NCBI GenBank assembly: GCA_018665005.1
Contig: JABJEE010000098.1
Span: forward strand, 1-18,795
Source of the DNA: Flavobacteriales bacterium
Lineage (GTDB): Bacteria > Bacteroidota > Bacteroidia > Flavobacteriales_D > Crocinitomicaceae
Direction: 5' to 3'
DNA: 18,795 bases
Shown here: positions 1 to 8,922 of the stretch, piece after piece
Layout of the letters: each line of letters opens with the position of its first letter
Position numbering within the stretch: the first letter of the stretch is position 1
Position numbers and translations under genes: made by a program
Notes under the pieces: generated by a model
The model's database searches: none
What the model was told of the DNA's origin: nothing
Seen by the model: the letters and a program-made list of their open reading frames with translations, nothing else

Positions 1-1908
1 GACATGGTCATTGAAATCAATGAACCTTCAAATACACAAGCGTCCGAAATTTTTATAGATAGAGTTGTTTACAATTATAGATCAACTGGAAATCCTAATT
101 CAGAAAAAATAAATGAATCTGATCCTTGTGAGGTAAACGTGAATTGTTCACCAGTTGGAGATTCTTGGCAAGACGAAAAAGATGGAGTAGCACGAGTTTA
201 TTGTGTAGAAGGCAATCAAGCAGGTTGGTGCACTGGTTCGTTGGTAAACAACACTGCCCAAAATTGTAAGCCTTACTTTCTTACTGCTTTACATTGCGGA
301 GTGACATCCTCTACTGCAAACATGAACCAATGGCGTTTTTATTTCAGATATGAATCTCCAAACTGTAACAACCCAAATTCTGCGGGAACTTTAGATGACC
401 ATTATATTACTGGCTGTTTCAGAATCGCTGACTCAAATGACGGAGGTGGTAATTCTGGCTCTGACTTTTTATTGGTTCAGATGGGTGCTGCAAGTAATGA
501 GACTTCAACGATTAACACCTTGAAGTCAAGTAGCTTTAGTGCTTATTGGAATGGTTGGAATGCAAACAATTCGGCGTCGAATGGAGGAGCAAGTATTCAC
601 CATCCTGCCGGTGACATAAAAAAAATATCAACCTTTAATGGTTCAACAAATAGTACTTCTTGGGGATCTGCCGCAGGATCTCATTGGCAACTTTCTTGGT
701 CTTCGAATGCAAATGGTCATGGCGTAACCGAAGGTGGGTCATCAGGGTCTCCGTTATTCAATAATAGTGGCCTTATCATAGGAACACTAACTGGTGGTAG
801 TTCGTATTGTACCAGTCAGACATCTCCTGATTTATATGGTAAAATGTCATATCACTGGACATCTAATGGATCTCCAAATAATGAGAAGCTTAAACCATGG
901 CTTGATCCTATAAATTCAAATCAGATGACACTTAACGGTTCTTCAGATCCTTGCTCTGCTCCATCAGCACCAACTACAGACTTTTCGGCTAGCGCTACCA
1001 ATGTTGCTCCAGGGACTACGGTGAATTTTTCTGACATGACCTCTGGCGTACCAAACACATGGTCTTGGAGTATTACTCCTGGAACGGGATGGTCTTACGC
1101 TGCAAGCACAAATTCGAGTTCTCAGAATCCTCAAGTAACATTTAATACTGTAGGTCAATACACTGTTCAACTTACGGCTTCAAATTCTGTTGGATCTGAT
1201 ACAGAAAACAAAACCAACTACATCACCGTTGAAGAAACACCATGTGAGCTTTCAACAAACACAGTTCTTAAGGTTTCTTTGCTTACAGACAATTATGCCC
1301 CCGAAACATATCTAGAAGTAACAAACAGCAGCGGTACAGTTGTTTGGTCTGAAGGAAACGAAAATGTAGAAGGAAACTTTGGAACGGGTCAAGAAAACCC
1401 AGACGCTGACCCTACAAGTCCTTTATCCAACACAACTCAATACAACTGGGATGTGAGTTTACCTCAGGCTGATTGTTATACCTTTGCCATTTACGATTAT
1501 TACGGAGATGGTCTAGGAGCATCACAATGGGGTGGTTCGGATGGAAACCTGCAATTGAAAAACAATTCAGGAACAACTATTTTCACAATCAGTGCAGCAG
1601 ATTTTGGGGGAGAGGAAAGTGTAACTGTAGAAAATACAGGAACCGTAAGCCTTAATGAAATAATGAACAATCAAGTTGCAATCTACCCTAATCCAGCTGA
1701 AGATCTAATCACTGTAGATCTATCGATGCTAGACACGAAGAATGCGGCCATTGAAATCATCGATATCACAGGGAAAACAATTGATTCTTACACCCTTGAT
1801 ACCAATATGAAAATCCAAATTGATTTGGGAACATATGCCAATGGAATTTATCAAGTAAAAGTTTCAAATGATGGTTCTACCATCATGAAGCAATTTGTTA
1901 AGAAATAA
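1..1908 (+). CDS. Lysyl endopeptidase-like secreted serine protease with PKD domain and type IX sorting domain (5' end outside window)
   Basis: The frame is open from base 1, so the signal peptide and true start lie upstream. Residues here count from the Met codon at base 4. The chymotrypsin-fold domain (about 40-315) resembles Achromobacter lysyl endopeptidase: CTGSLVNNTA at 76-85, catalytic His97 in TALHCG, Asp154 in SGSDF, and Ser247 in GGSSGSP. Asp276 in PDLYG lines up with the Asp that gives the Achromobacter enzyme lysine preference, so cleavage after Lys is plausible (inference). Several Cys (42, 48, 67, 76, 88, 98) suggest disulfides and an extracellular location. A PKD domain follows (about 320-412), then a beta-rich accessory domain of unclear type (about 413-550). 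The last 80 residues (VAIYPNPAED to the final MKQFVKK) are a type A sorting domain, marking export by the type IX system and surface attachment or release. A strong terminator follows directly. Confidence 0.9.
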   Translation, partial: DMVIEINEPSNTQASEIFIDRVVYNYRSTGNPNSEKINESDPCEVNVNCSPVGDSWQDEKDGVARVYCVEGNQAGWCTGSLVNNTAQNCKPYFLTALHCGVTSSTANMNQWRFYFRYESPNCNNPNSAGTLDDHYITGCFRIADSNDGGGNSGSDFLLVQMGAASNETSTINTLKSSSFSAYWNGWNANNSASNGGASIHHPAGDIKKISTFNGSTNSTSWGSAAGSHWQLSWSSNANGHGVTEGGSSGSPLFNNSGLIIGTLTGGSSYCTSQTSPDLYGKMSYHWTSNGSPNNEKLKPWLDPINSNQMTLNGSSDPCSAPSAPTTDFSASATNVAPGTTVNFSDMTSGVPNTWSWSITPGTGWSYAASTNSSSQNPQVTFNTVGQYTVQLTASNSVGSDTENKTNYITVEETPCELSTNTVLKVSLLTDNYAPETYLEVTNSSGTVVWSEGNENVEGNFGTGQENPDADPTSPLSNTTQYNWDVSLPQADCYTFAIYDYYGDGLGASQWGGSDGNLQLKNNSGTTIFTISAADFGGEESVTVENTGTVSLNEIMNNQVAIYPNPAEDLITVDLSMLDTKNAAIEIIDITGKTIDSYTLDTNMKIQIDLGTYANGIYQVKVSNDGSTIMKQFVKK

Positions 1909-1925
1909 TTCATTCGTAATTATAT

Positions 1926-1952
1926 AAAAAGGGCCTCTCGGCCCTTTTTTTT
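1926..1952 (+). terminator. Intrinsic terminator after the protease gene
   Basis: A perfect GGGCC/GGCCC stem (1931-1935 with 1940-1944) closes a TCTC loop and is followed by eight T. A flanking A run at 1926-1930 can extend the stem. It lies 18 bases past the protease stop codon and separates that gene from the small gene downstream. Confidence 0.93.
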
Positions 1953-2070
1953 ATTTTGTAGAAATGTTTTATATCTCTACTACGTGTTTCTACGCAGTCT
2001 CTTCTCATGGTCTTCATGTAAATCCTCATCGCAACTGATGAATGATAGGAGTAAATCGATTTAAGTCTAG

Positions 2071-2078
2071 CATCTTTG
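2071..2078 (+). promoter_or_regulatory. Weak candidate -7 element for the small exported protein gene
   Basis: CATCTTTG matches the Bacteroidota -7 consensus TAnnTTTG except at the first base and lies 28 bases before the ATG at 2107, similar to the spacing at sucA. I see no good -33 TTG. The preceding terminator means this gene needs its own promoter, which is the main reason to keep the call. The rest of the 1953-2106 gap shows nothing I can name. Confidence 0.25.
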
Positions 2079-2106
2079 ATTCAACAAACAACAAAAACAC
2101 ATTACC

Positions 2107-2442
2107 ATGACTGCTCCATTCATTTTAGCCCTATCACTTTTAGCTAGCCCATTAAACGACAACATCAATCCTACTCCTTCAGAACCAGTAGAGGCAGTTG
2201 TTGCAAAGAGTCTTACTATTTCTTGGAATGATACAAATATTGATGAGATTGAATTGAGATCTGAATACAATATCATGATTCCATCAATAATGACGGAAGG
2301 ATCAATGCAAATCCACTTAAATAATTTGATTGATGGAAATTACTTTCTGGTTCTTAAAACAGAAGGTGAAATAAAAGAAATTCGGGAATTCAAGGTAGAA
2401 AACATGGTTCTTTTAGCGTTAAACAACATTGAAAACAAATAA
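2107..2442 (+). CDS. Small predicted exported protein, orphan
   Basis: A 111-residue protein that I do not recognise. The N-terminus is a short hydrophobic stretch (TAPFILALSLLASP, residues 2-15) with no Lys or Arg before it, a weak signal peptide at best. The ATG at 2107 is the only ATG after the in-frame stop at 2077. The middle is hydrophilic; residues 69-96, from IHLNNLIDGNYF through EFKV, resemble the last two strands of a type IX sorting domain (pattern L-x-x-G-x-Y-x-L-x-V). A further 15 residues follow, however, so it is not a canonical C-terminal signal. It sits alone between the protease terminator and sucA. Codon usage looks like the neighbours, and an acidic, beta-rich secreted product is consistent with the sequence. 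It could be a small sorting-domain remnant or a genus-specific envelope protein; its function is unknown. Confidence 0.6.
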   Translation: MTAPFILALSLLASPLNDNINPTPSEPVEAVVAKSLTISWNDTNIDEIELRSEYNIMIPSIMTEGSMQIHLNNLIDGNYFLVLKTEGEIKEIREFKVENMVLLALNNIENK

Positions 2443-2567
2443 AGTGTTTCAATAAATTATTAATTAAAATCAACGTTTCTAAGTGTTTTTAATTGAGTGA
2501 ATCCCCCCCGTACTATTCTCAAAGCAAAATATTGCGAATCAATGTCCATTTAAAAGGAGTAAATTAA

Positions 2568-2575
2568 TACCTTTG
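2568..2575 (+). promoter_or_regulatory. -7 promoter element of sucAB
   Basis: TACCTTTG is an exact match to the Bacteroidota -7 consensus TAnnTTTG. Transcription would start near 2580, leaving a leader of about 20 bases before the ATG at 2600. No clear TTG is found 17-23 bases upstream. The element covers the in-frame TTG at 2573, which argues against that codon as the translation start. A run of seven C lies about 60 bases upstream (2503-2509). Confidence 0.65.
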
Positions 2576-2599
2576 TTCTATAGTTATTATTCTGATTTG

Positions 2600-5329
2600 A
2601 TGGATGAATTATCATATATCGGCAATGCCGATCCAAGTGCCATAGATTATTTATATAAAGAATATCAAAAAGATCCTGATAGCGTCGATTTGGGCTGGAA
2701 AAAGTTCTTTGAGGGATTCGAGTTCGCTCACATTAATTATGAAGAATCTGGAGATATTCCTGAGAATTTTCAAAAAGAATTCAAAATCATTAACCTGATT
2801 AATGGTTACCGTTCACGAGGACACCTATTCACTAAAACAAATCCAGTAAGAGAAAGAAGGAAATATTCTCCTGATTTAAATATTGAAAACTTTGGACTAA
2901 CCAAAGAAGACTTAAAAACCACATTTCAAGCAGGTGAACAAGTAAATATTGGCCCTGCAACTCTTCAAGAAATTATTGACCACTTAGAGCTTACTTATTG
3001 TCAATCGATAGGAATCGAATTCATGTACATGCGAGGTCCGGATAGACTTGAATGGTTTCGAAATAAAATTGAAATAAAAAATCGACCTACTTTCAACGAA
3101 GCGAGAAAGCTCAAGTTGTTTAATATGCTTGTCAGGGCTCATGGATTTGAATCATTTCTTGGCAAAAAATTCGTTGGTCAAAAGAGGTTTTCTATTGAGG
3201 GTGGCGAATCGTTAATACCTGCACTAGATGTTCTTGTATCTAAAGGGGCTGAACTCGGGGTAAAAGACTTTGTTATGGGTATGGCTCATAGGGGAAGACT
3301 GAATACCCTTACCAATATTTTTAAAAAGAGACCAAAGGATATATTTTCAGAATTCGAAGGAAAAGAATTTGATTTTGAAACAACATTTGATGGAGATGTA
3401 AAATATCATCAAGGCTTTACGTCAGAAGTGACTTTAGACAACGGAGAAAAAGTAGGAATGACCCTTGCGCCAAACCCTTCGCATCTTGAAGCTGTAAATA
3501 CCGTAGTGGAAGGAATTGCAAGAGCCAAGATTGATCATGAATTAAAAGATGAGGGGCTTGTTTGTCCTGTACTTATTCATGGTGATGCAGCGATTGCTGG
3601 TCAAGGAATTGCCTATGAAACCATTCAAATGGCGCAATTAGATGGGTATAGAACCGGAGGAACCATACACATTATTGTGAATAACCAGATTGGTTTTACT
3701 ACGAATTATTTAGATGGAAGATCATCGACCTATTGTACAGATGTCGCAAAAACAACACTTTCACCAGTATTCCATGTAAATGGAGATGATATAGAGGCAG
3801 TTGTTACAGCAGTAGAAATTGCCATGGAATACCGCCAACTATTTCATCGTGATATTTTTATCGACCTTCTCTGTTATAGAAAATATGGGCATAACGAAGG
3901 AGATGAACCTAAATTCACCCAACCTAAACTGTACAACCTAATTGGGAAACATCCCAACCCTAAAGACCTCTATTTTGGAGACCTTAGCAGTTCAGGAATA
4001 CTTGAAAAAAACAAGGCCACTATAATTGAAGGTGAGTACGCTCAGTTTTTAGAAGACGAATTCGCTTTGTCGCGACAATCTGAAAAGGCATTGGTACATG
4101 AGTTTCTAAGTAAAACATGGAAAGATTACCGTTATGGAAACGTACAAGATTTTGACAAATCTCCTGAAACAGGCGTTGACTTGGAATCGCTAAAAATATT
4201 AGGTAAAAAACTTTCTACTCTTCCGGAAGGAAATAAATATTTTAGAAAAATCAGTAAAATATTTAATGATCGACTCCACTCCTTTGAAAAAAACTCATTG
4301 GATTGGGGATGTGCAGAAATGCTGGCCTACGCTTCCCTTTTGGTAGAAGGGCATGCTGTCCGAATTTCAGGTCAAGATGTAGAGCGCGGAACGTTTTCTC
4401 ACCGACATGCCGTAGTTATTACGGAAGATAAGGAAGATCAAATAGAAACATTGAATTTATTATCAAAGGATCAAGCTGATTTCTCCATATACAACTCTCT
4501 TCTAAGTGAATACGGCGTTTTAGGATTTGAATATGGGTATTCCCTAGCTACTCCTAACGATCTTACCGTTTGGGAAGCACAGTTTGGAGATTTTTTCAAT
4601 GGCGCTCAAATTGTTATCGACCAATTTATTTCTGCAGGAGAAGACAAGTGGGCAACACCAAGTGGTTTGGTTCTTCTTTTACCTCATGGATATGAAGGGC
4701 AAGGAGCAGAACATTCTAGTGGTAGAATGGAAAGGTTTTTACAACAATGTGCTGATCAAAACATGCAGATTGTAAATGCCTCATCTCCATCCAACTATTT
4801 TCATCTTTTACGCAGACAATTAAAAAGAGAATTTAGAAAACCATTGGTTGTTTTTACACCAAAAGTTCTTCTTCGTCACCCCATGGCTGTTTCAACAATT
4901 GAAGAAATGTCAAAAGGGGGATTTTCTGAAATAATTGATGACCCCGAAGCAAATGCAAATAGCACAGACAGTCTGGTTTTATGTTCGGGTAAAATCTATT
5001 ATGAGATGAAACAAAAAGCAAAGGATTTAAATGTTAAGAACATGGCTTTCGTTCGGGTTGAGCAGCTGTATCCTTGGCCGAAAGACCAACTAAACAAAAT
5101 CCGAGATAAGTACAATGCAAAAAACCTTATTTGGGCACAAGAAGAGCCTGCAAATATGGGAGCATGGACTCATGTAGCCATGCAGCTTCGTAATGAAAAC
5201 ATTAAAGGAATATGTAGGCCTGCCAGTGCAGCTTCTGCTGAAGGCTCAAAGCATCTACATGAAAAGCGATTGGAAATTTTATTTCAAGAAATCTTTTCAT
5301 TCGCTAAAACAACAAAAAATAAAGAATAA
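2600..5329 (+). CDS. sucA: 2-oxoglutarate dehydrogenase E1 component
   Basis: Thiamine-diphosphate-dependent decarboxylase subunit of the 2-oxoglutarate dehydrogenase complex of the TCA cycle; it decarboxylates 2-oxoglutarate and passes the succinyl group to the lipoyl arm of E2. The 909-residue length is normal for the family. The start is the ATG at 2600, giving MDELSYIGNAD as in related flavobacterial E1 proteins; the frame is open back to a TTG at 2573, but that codon sits in the promoter. Visible landmarks are the N-terminal E1o segment (VDLGWKKFFEGF), MAHRGRLNTL near residue 228, the cofactor motif from HGDAAIAGQG (Asp329) to NNQIGF (about 361), and the transketolase-like region with HGYEGQGAEHSSGRMERF (His705). 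The C-terminal domain includes RKPLVVFTPK. sucB follows after 4 bases, so the two genes form an operon. Confidence 0.97.
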   Translation: MDELSYIGNADPSAIDYLYKEYQKDPDSVDLGWKKFFEGFEFAHINYEESGDIPENFQKEFKIINLINGYRSRGHLFTKTNPVRERRKYSPDLNIENFGLTKEDLKTTFQAGEQVNIGPATLQEIIDHLELTYCQSIGIEFMYMRGPDRLEWFRNKIEIKNRPTFNEARKLKLFNMLVRAHGFESFLGKKFVGQKRFSIEGGESLIPALDVLVSKGAELGVKDFVMGMAHRGRLNTLTNIFKKRPKDIFSEFEGKEFDFETTFDGDVKYHQGFTSEVTLDNGEKVGMTLAPNPSHLEAVNTVVEGIARAKIDHELKDEGLVCPVLIHGDAAIAGQGIAYETIQMAQLDGYRTGGTIHIIVNNQIGFTTNYLDGRSSTYCTDVAKTTLSPVFHVNGDDIEAVVTAVEIAMEYRQLFHRDIFIDLLCYRKYGHNEGDEPKFTQPKLYNLIGKHPNPKDLYFGDLSSSGILEKNKATIIEGEYAQFLEDEFALSRQSEKALVHEFLSKTWKDYRYGNVQDFDKSPETGVDLESLKILGKKLSTLPEGNKYFRKISKIFNDRLHSFEKNSLDWGCAEMLAYASLLVEGHAVRISGQDVERGTFSHRHAVVITEDKEDQIETLNLLSKDQADFSIYNSLLSEYGVLGFEYGYSLATPNDLTVWEAQFGDFFNGAQIVIDQFISAGEDKWATPSGLVLLLPHGYEGQGAEHSSGRMERFLQQCADQNMQIVNASSPSNYFHLLRRQLKREFRKPLVVFTPKVLLRHPMAVSTIEEMSKGGFSEIIDDPEANANSTDSLVLCSGKIYYEMKQKAKDLNVKNMAFVRVEQLYPWPKDQLNKIRDKYNAKNLIWAQEEPANMGAWTHVAMQLRNENIKGICRPASAASAEGSKHLHEKRLEILFQEIFSFAKTTKNKE

Positions 5330-5333
5330 GGAT

Positions 5334-6563
5334 ATGGGTTTGTTACAAATGAAAGTTCCTAGTCCAGGAGAATCAATTTCGGAAGTGGAAATCGCAGCAT
5401 GGCTTGTTAGTGAAGGTGATTATGTTTATAAAGACCAGGCCATTGCTGAAGTAGATTCCGACAAGGCAACACTTGAGCTCCCTGCTGAAGAAAGTGGTGT
5501 TATCGCATTCCAAGCCGAAGAAGGAGATGTCGTTCAAGTAGGTCAAGTTGTTTGTACCATTGATACGAGTGCAGAAAAACCAAAAGATGCTCCTGAAGTA
5601 AAAAAGGTCGATAGTCCGACCCCTTCAATAGAAAACTCGTCAATACCAGAAATTCATTCTGAAAGTAAAAAAACTTATGCCACAGGACATCCATCCCCGG
5701 CCGCTTCTAAATTAATGAATGAAAAAGGCTTTGAATCAGAGGATGTTCAAGGAACAGGAAGGGATGGTAGAATTACCAAACAAGATGTGATTAATACGGC
5801 AAGCTCTGGAATTAGTGGGTTTGAACCTGAAGGAAGAAAAACTTCTAGGGAAAAAATGTCGATGCTGAGAAGAAAAATTGCTCAGCGATTGGTGGCCGTT
5901 AAAAATGAAACTGCCATGCTTACAACTTTTAACGAAGTTGACATGAAACCCATTATGGACCTCAGGAAAAAATACAAAGTAGCCTTTGCTGAAAAATTTG
6001 GTGTAAATCTTGGATTTATGTCATTCTTCACCAAGGCAGTTACTGAATCCTTAAAATTAGTTCCAACAGTAAATGCTCAACTAGGAGATAAAGAAATCAT
6101 TTTACATGAATATGCAGATATAGGCATCGCCGTTTCATCTCCAAAAGGGCTGATGGTTCCCGTGGTAAGAAATGCGGAAGGAATGGAACTTCACGAAATA
6201 GAAGCAGATATTAAAAGATTAGCGATAAAAGCAAGGGATGGAAAAATAACTCCAGATGAAATGACTGGAGGTACTTTTACCATAACCAATGGCGGTGTTT
6301 TTGGATCAATGCTTTCCACTCCCATCATCAACCCTCCTCAATCTGCAATACTTGGAATGCATAACATTGTTGAAAGACCTGTTGCTATTGATGGAAAGGT
6401 TGAAATTAGACCTATAATGTATGTGGCACTTTCATACGATCACAGAATTATTGATGGGAAAGAATCTGTTGGTTTTTTAGTGAATGTTAAAGAACTATTG
6501 GAAAACCCAGAACAAATGTTGTTTGCTTCGGAAGACCCATCCGTCATGTTTCCAAACATTTAA
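5334..6563 (+). CDS. sucB: Dihydrolipoyllysine succinyltransferase, E2 of 2-oxoglutarate dehydrogenase
   Basis: Core of the 2-oxoglutarate dehydrogenase complex; it transfers the succinyl group from its lipoyl arm to coenzyme A. The start at 5334 (MGLLQMKVPSPGES) gives 409 residues, the usual length, and has AAGGA just upstream overlapping the sucA stop. The frame stays open back to 5193 inside sucA, but that extension is not part of the protein. A single lipoyl domain carries Lys44 in DSDKA. A Pro/Ser/Glu-rich linker leads to the E3-binding domain (about 119-155, HPSPAASKLM to GRITKQDV). The catalytic domain ends with DHRIIDG, with active-site His370 and Asp374. No E3 gene (lpd) is in the window, so E3 must be encoded elsewhere. 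Succinyl rather than acetyl specificity follows from pairing with sucA. Confidence 0.96.
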   Translation: MGLLQMKVPSPGESISEVEIAAWLVSEGDYVYKDQAIAEVDSDKATLELPAEESGVIAFQAEEGDVVQVGQVVCTIDTSAEKPKDAPEVKKVDSPTPSIENSSIPEIHSESKKTYATGHPSPAASKLMNEKGFESEDVQGTGRDGRITKQDVINTASSGISGFEPEGRKTSREKMSMLRRKIAQRLVAVKNETAMLTTFNEVDMKPIMDLRKKYKVAFAEKFGVNLGFMSFFTKAVTESLKLVPTVNAQLGDKEIILHEYADIGIAVSSPKGLMVPVVRNAEGMELHEIEADIKRLAIKARDGKITPDEMTGGTFTITNGGVFGSMLSTPIINPPQSAILGMHNIVERPVAIDGKVEIRPIMYVALSYDHRIIDGKESVGFLVNVKELLENPEQMLFASEDPSVMFPNI

Positions 6564-6602
6564 TTTAGATTATTTTTTCTGAAGCATCTTAAGCACGCTA
6601 TT

Positions 6603-6635
6603 TTGGTGCTATACTCCTTGTATTTGTTATCTTTG
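6603..6635 (+). promoter_or_regulatory. Promoter of the maeB-ruvA-sprA-GNAT run
   Basis: TATCTTTG at 6628-6635 matches TAnnTTTG exactly, and TTG at 6603-6605 lies 22 bases upstream, inside the usual 17-23 spacing. The ATG of maeB is 19 bases past the -7 element. This is the only recognisable promoter before the four tightly packed genes. I see no terminator in the sucB-maeB gap, so read-through from sucAB is possible. Confidence 0.72.
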
Positions 6636-6654
6636 TTGCCCTTAACAACTTATC

Positions 6655-8922
6655 ATGTCTAAAGTCAGAAAGCAAGATGCCCTAGATTATCATTCAGGGG
6701 GCAAACCCGGAAAAATAGAGGTAATCCCAACAAAGCCTTATGCCACCCAAAGAGATTTATCTTTGGCATATTCCCCTGGCGTTGCCGAGCCCTGTTTAAG
6801 AATAGCGGAAAATATTGACGATGTGTACAAATACACCAGCAAATCAAACCTTGTCGCCGTAATATCTAACGGTACGGCAGTCTTAGGACTAGGCGATATA
6901 GGACCAGAGGCCTCAAAACCGGTAATGGAAGGAAAAGGATTGTTATTTAAAATATTTGCTGATATTGATGTTTTCGACATCGAAATCGATGCCAAAGACC
7001 CTGAGCTTTTTATTCAGACGGTTAAAGCTATTGCACCAACCTTTGGAGGAATAAATCTTGAAGACATTAAAGCTCCTGAAGCTTTTGAAATTGAAAGAAG
7101 ATTAAAAGAAGAATTGAACATCCCAATCATGCATGACGACCAGCATGGTACAGCTATCATATCCTCTGCAGCCCTTCTCAATGCTTTGGAAATTGCCAAT
7201 AAAAAAATTGAAAAAATCAAAGTTGTCGTATCAGGCGCAGGAGCATCTGCACTATCTTGCGCTCAGCTATATCACTCTTTAGGCGTCAAACTTGAAAACA
7301 TTTTCATGTTTGACTCAAAAGGCTTGCTATGCAAAAGCAGAACGGGTTTAGATGTCATGAAGAAACAATTCGCTGTTCACGATAAGAATATTGAATTCGA
7401 AAATGCATTCAAAAAGGCAGATGTATTTCTAGGCTTATCTAGAGCAGGCCTTGTATCTAAAGATATGATTGCTAAAATGAGTAAAAACCCGATAGTATTT
7501 GCTTTAGCTAATCCTGAACCGGAAATATCCTATAAGCAAGCGACATCGGTGAGAAAAGACATCATCATGGCAACTGGGCGATCTGACCACCCTAATCAAG
7601 TCAATAATGTTCTTGGATTTCCATTTATTTTTCGTGGGGCACTTGATGTCCGAGCAACTACAATAAATGAAGCCATGAAACTTGCTGCTGTTCACGCCAT
7701 TGCTTCTCTTGCCAAAGAAACCATTCCTGAGGAAGTAATTGAAGCCTATGGTGGCTCCAATATTTCTTTTGGAAAAGACCAGATTATTCCAAAACCTCTT
7801 GATCCTAGACTGATATACTCAGTTGCACCAGCAGTTGCCAAGGCCGCTATTGATTCTGGAGTTGCCAAAAACCCCATTGAAGATTGGGAACAATATGACC
7901 ATCAACTGAAAAAAAGACTGGGTCTTGATAATAAATTACTAAGAAATATCACCATTAAAGCCCAAAATAATTTAAAGAAAATTGTCTTTGTTGAAGCTGA
8001 TAATGTAAAGGTACTTCGAGCTGCACAAATGGCCCTTGAGGAAGGTGTTGCCATACCTATTCTTCTAGGTAAGAAGAATATAATCGAAGACCTCATGGAA
8101 GAATACGCTATTGAACTCCCAGATCTTGAAATTATTGATCCTAAATCTGATGATCAAAAAGACAAACGGAATAGTTACGGGAAGGTCTTCTTCGAAAACC
8201 GAAAAAGAAAGGGTTTTACCGAATATGAAGCCATTCAAGTCATGAGGGAAAGAAATTATTATGGTTCAATGATGGTTGAACAGGGTGATGCCGATGCTAT
8301 GATTACAGGAGTGACCAGGGCATACAGAACATGTATTAAACCCGCGATTCAATGTGTTGGACTAAACAAAGATGTGAATGTGGTATCCGGAATGTACATC
8401 TTAAACACAAAAAGAGGGCCTTTATTTCTTGCTGACACCACCATAAACCTTAACCCTAGTGCAGAAGAGATTGCTGAGATTACTGTAAATGTGGCAAAAA
8501 CAATTAGAAAATTTAATATCGCTCCAAAAATTGCTCTCTTAAGCTATTCTAACTTTGGATCATCTCCGGGTGAAGATGCGGTTAAGATGTCTAAAGCCGT
8601 TCAATTGCTTCATGAAAATCACCCCAACATTGTTGTGGATGGTGAGGTCCAGGCAAATTTCGCTTTGGATTCAGAATTAATGAATGATAAATTTTCATTT
8701 TCTCAATTGGCCAATAAACAAGTGAACACATTGATATTTCCCAATTTGTCTTCAGGAAATATATCGTACAAACTTTTACAACAAATGACGGACGGCGATG
8801 CGATTGGACCAATACTCATTGGTTTAAACAAATCTATACATGTTATGCAATTAGGGGCAAGTGTCCGAGAAATTAATAATATGGTAAAAATCGCAGCAAT
8901 TCAGTCTCAAAACAAAAAATAA
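6655..8922 (+). CDS. maeB: NADP-dependent malic enzyme with C-terminal phosphotransacetylase-like domain
   Basis: Oxidatively decarboxylates malate to pyruvate, making NADPH and linking the TCA cycle to pyruvate and acetyl-CoA supply. The 755-residue length is typical of the large MaeB type. The malic domain has YSPGVAEPC (Tyr39 onward), the catalytic Lys94 in MEGKGLLFK, and DDQHGT at 161-166. The NAD(P)-binding domain has VVVSGAGASALSCA near 191, ANPEPEI, and the GRSDHPNQVNN to FIFRGALDV segment. From about residue 425 the protein continues as a phosphate acetyl/butyryl-transferase-like domain (LRAAQMALEEGV to the C-terminus). In studied MaeB proteins that domain acts as an acetyl-CoA-sensing regulatory module rather than an enzyme. 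NADP rather than NAD use is inferred from this architecture. The TAA stop overlaps the ruvA ATG by one base. Confidence 0.96.
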   Translation: MSKVRKQDALDYHSGGKPGKIEVIPTKPYATQRDLSLAYSPGVAEPCLRIAENIDDVYKYTSKSNLVAVISNGTAVLGLGDIGPEASKPVMEGKGLLFKIFADIDVFDIEIDAKDPELFIQTVKAIAPTFGGINLEDIKAPEAFEIERRLKEELNIPIMHDDQHGTAIISSAALLNALEIANKKIEKIKVVVSGAGASALSCAQLYHSLGVKLENIFMFDSKGLLCKSRTGLDVMKKQFAVHDKNIEFENAFKKADVFLGLSRAGLVSKDMIAKMSKNPIVFALANPEPEISYKQATSVRKDIIMATGRSDHPNQVNNVLGFPFIFRGALDVRATTINEAMKLAAVHAIASLAKETIPEEVIEAYGGSNISFGKDQIIPKPLDPRLIYSVAPAVAKAAIDSGVAKNPIEDWEQYDHQLKKRLGLDNKLLRNITIKAQNNLKKIVFVEADNVKVLRAAQMALEEGVAIPILLGKKNIIEDLMEEYAIELPDLEIIDPKSDDQKDKRNSYGKVFFENRKRKGFTEYEAIQVMRERNYYGSMMVEQGDADAMITGVTRAYRTCIKPAIQCVGLNKDVNVVSGMYILNTKRGPLFLADTTINLNPSAEEIAEITVNVAKTIRKFNIAPKIALLSYSNFGSSPGEDAVKMSKAVQLLHENHPNIVVDGEVQANFALDSELMNDKFSFSQLANKQVNTLIFPNLSSGNISYKLLQQMTDGDAIGPILIGLNKSIHVMQLGASVREINNMVKIAAIQSQNKK

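Noticed and set aside
2573..2599. Upstream TTG start for sucA
   Set aside because: The TTG lies inside an exact -7 promoter element, and the added nine residues are unlike E1 N-termini; the ATG at 2600 fits the family.
5193..5333. N-terminal extension of sucB into sucA
   Set aside because: E2 proteins begin just before the MKVPSPGES segment; the extension is an open frame inside sucA and would give a 47-residue lead with no known role.
6645..6660. Complementarity of the invariant RNA segment to CTTATCA at the maeB start codon as a target site
   Set aside because: Many 7-base matches to a 28-base query are expected by chance in 18.8 kb of AT-rich sequence, and nothing extends this one.
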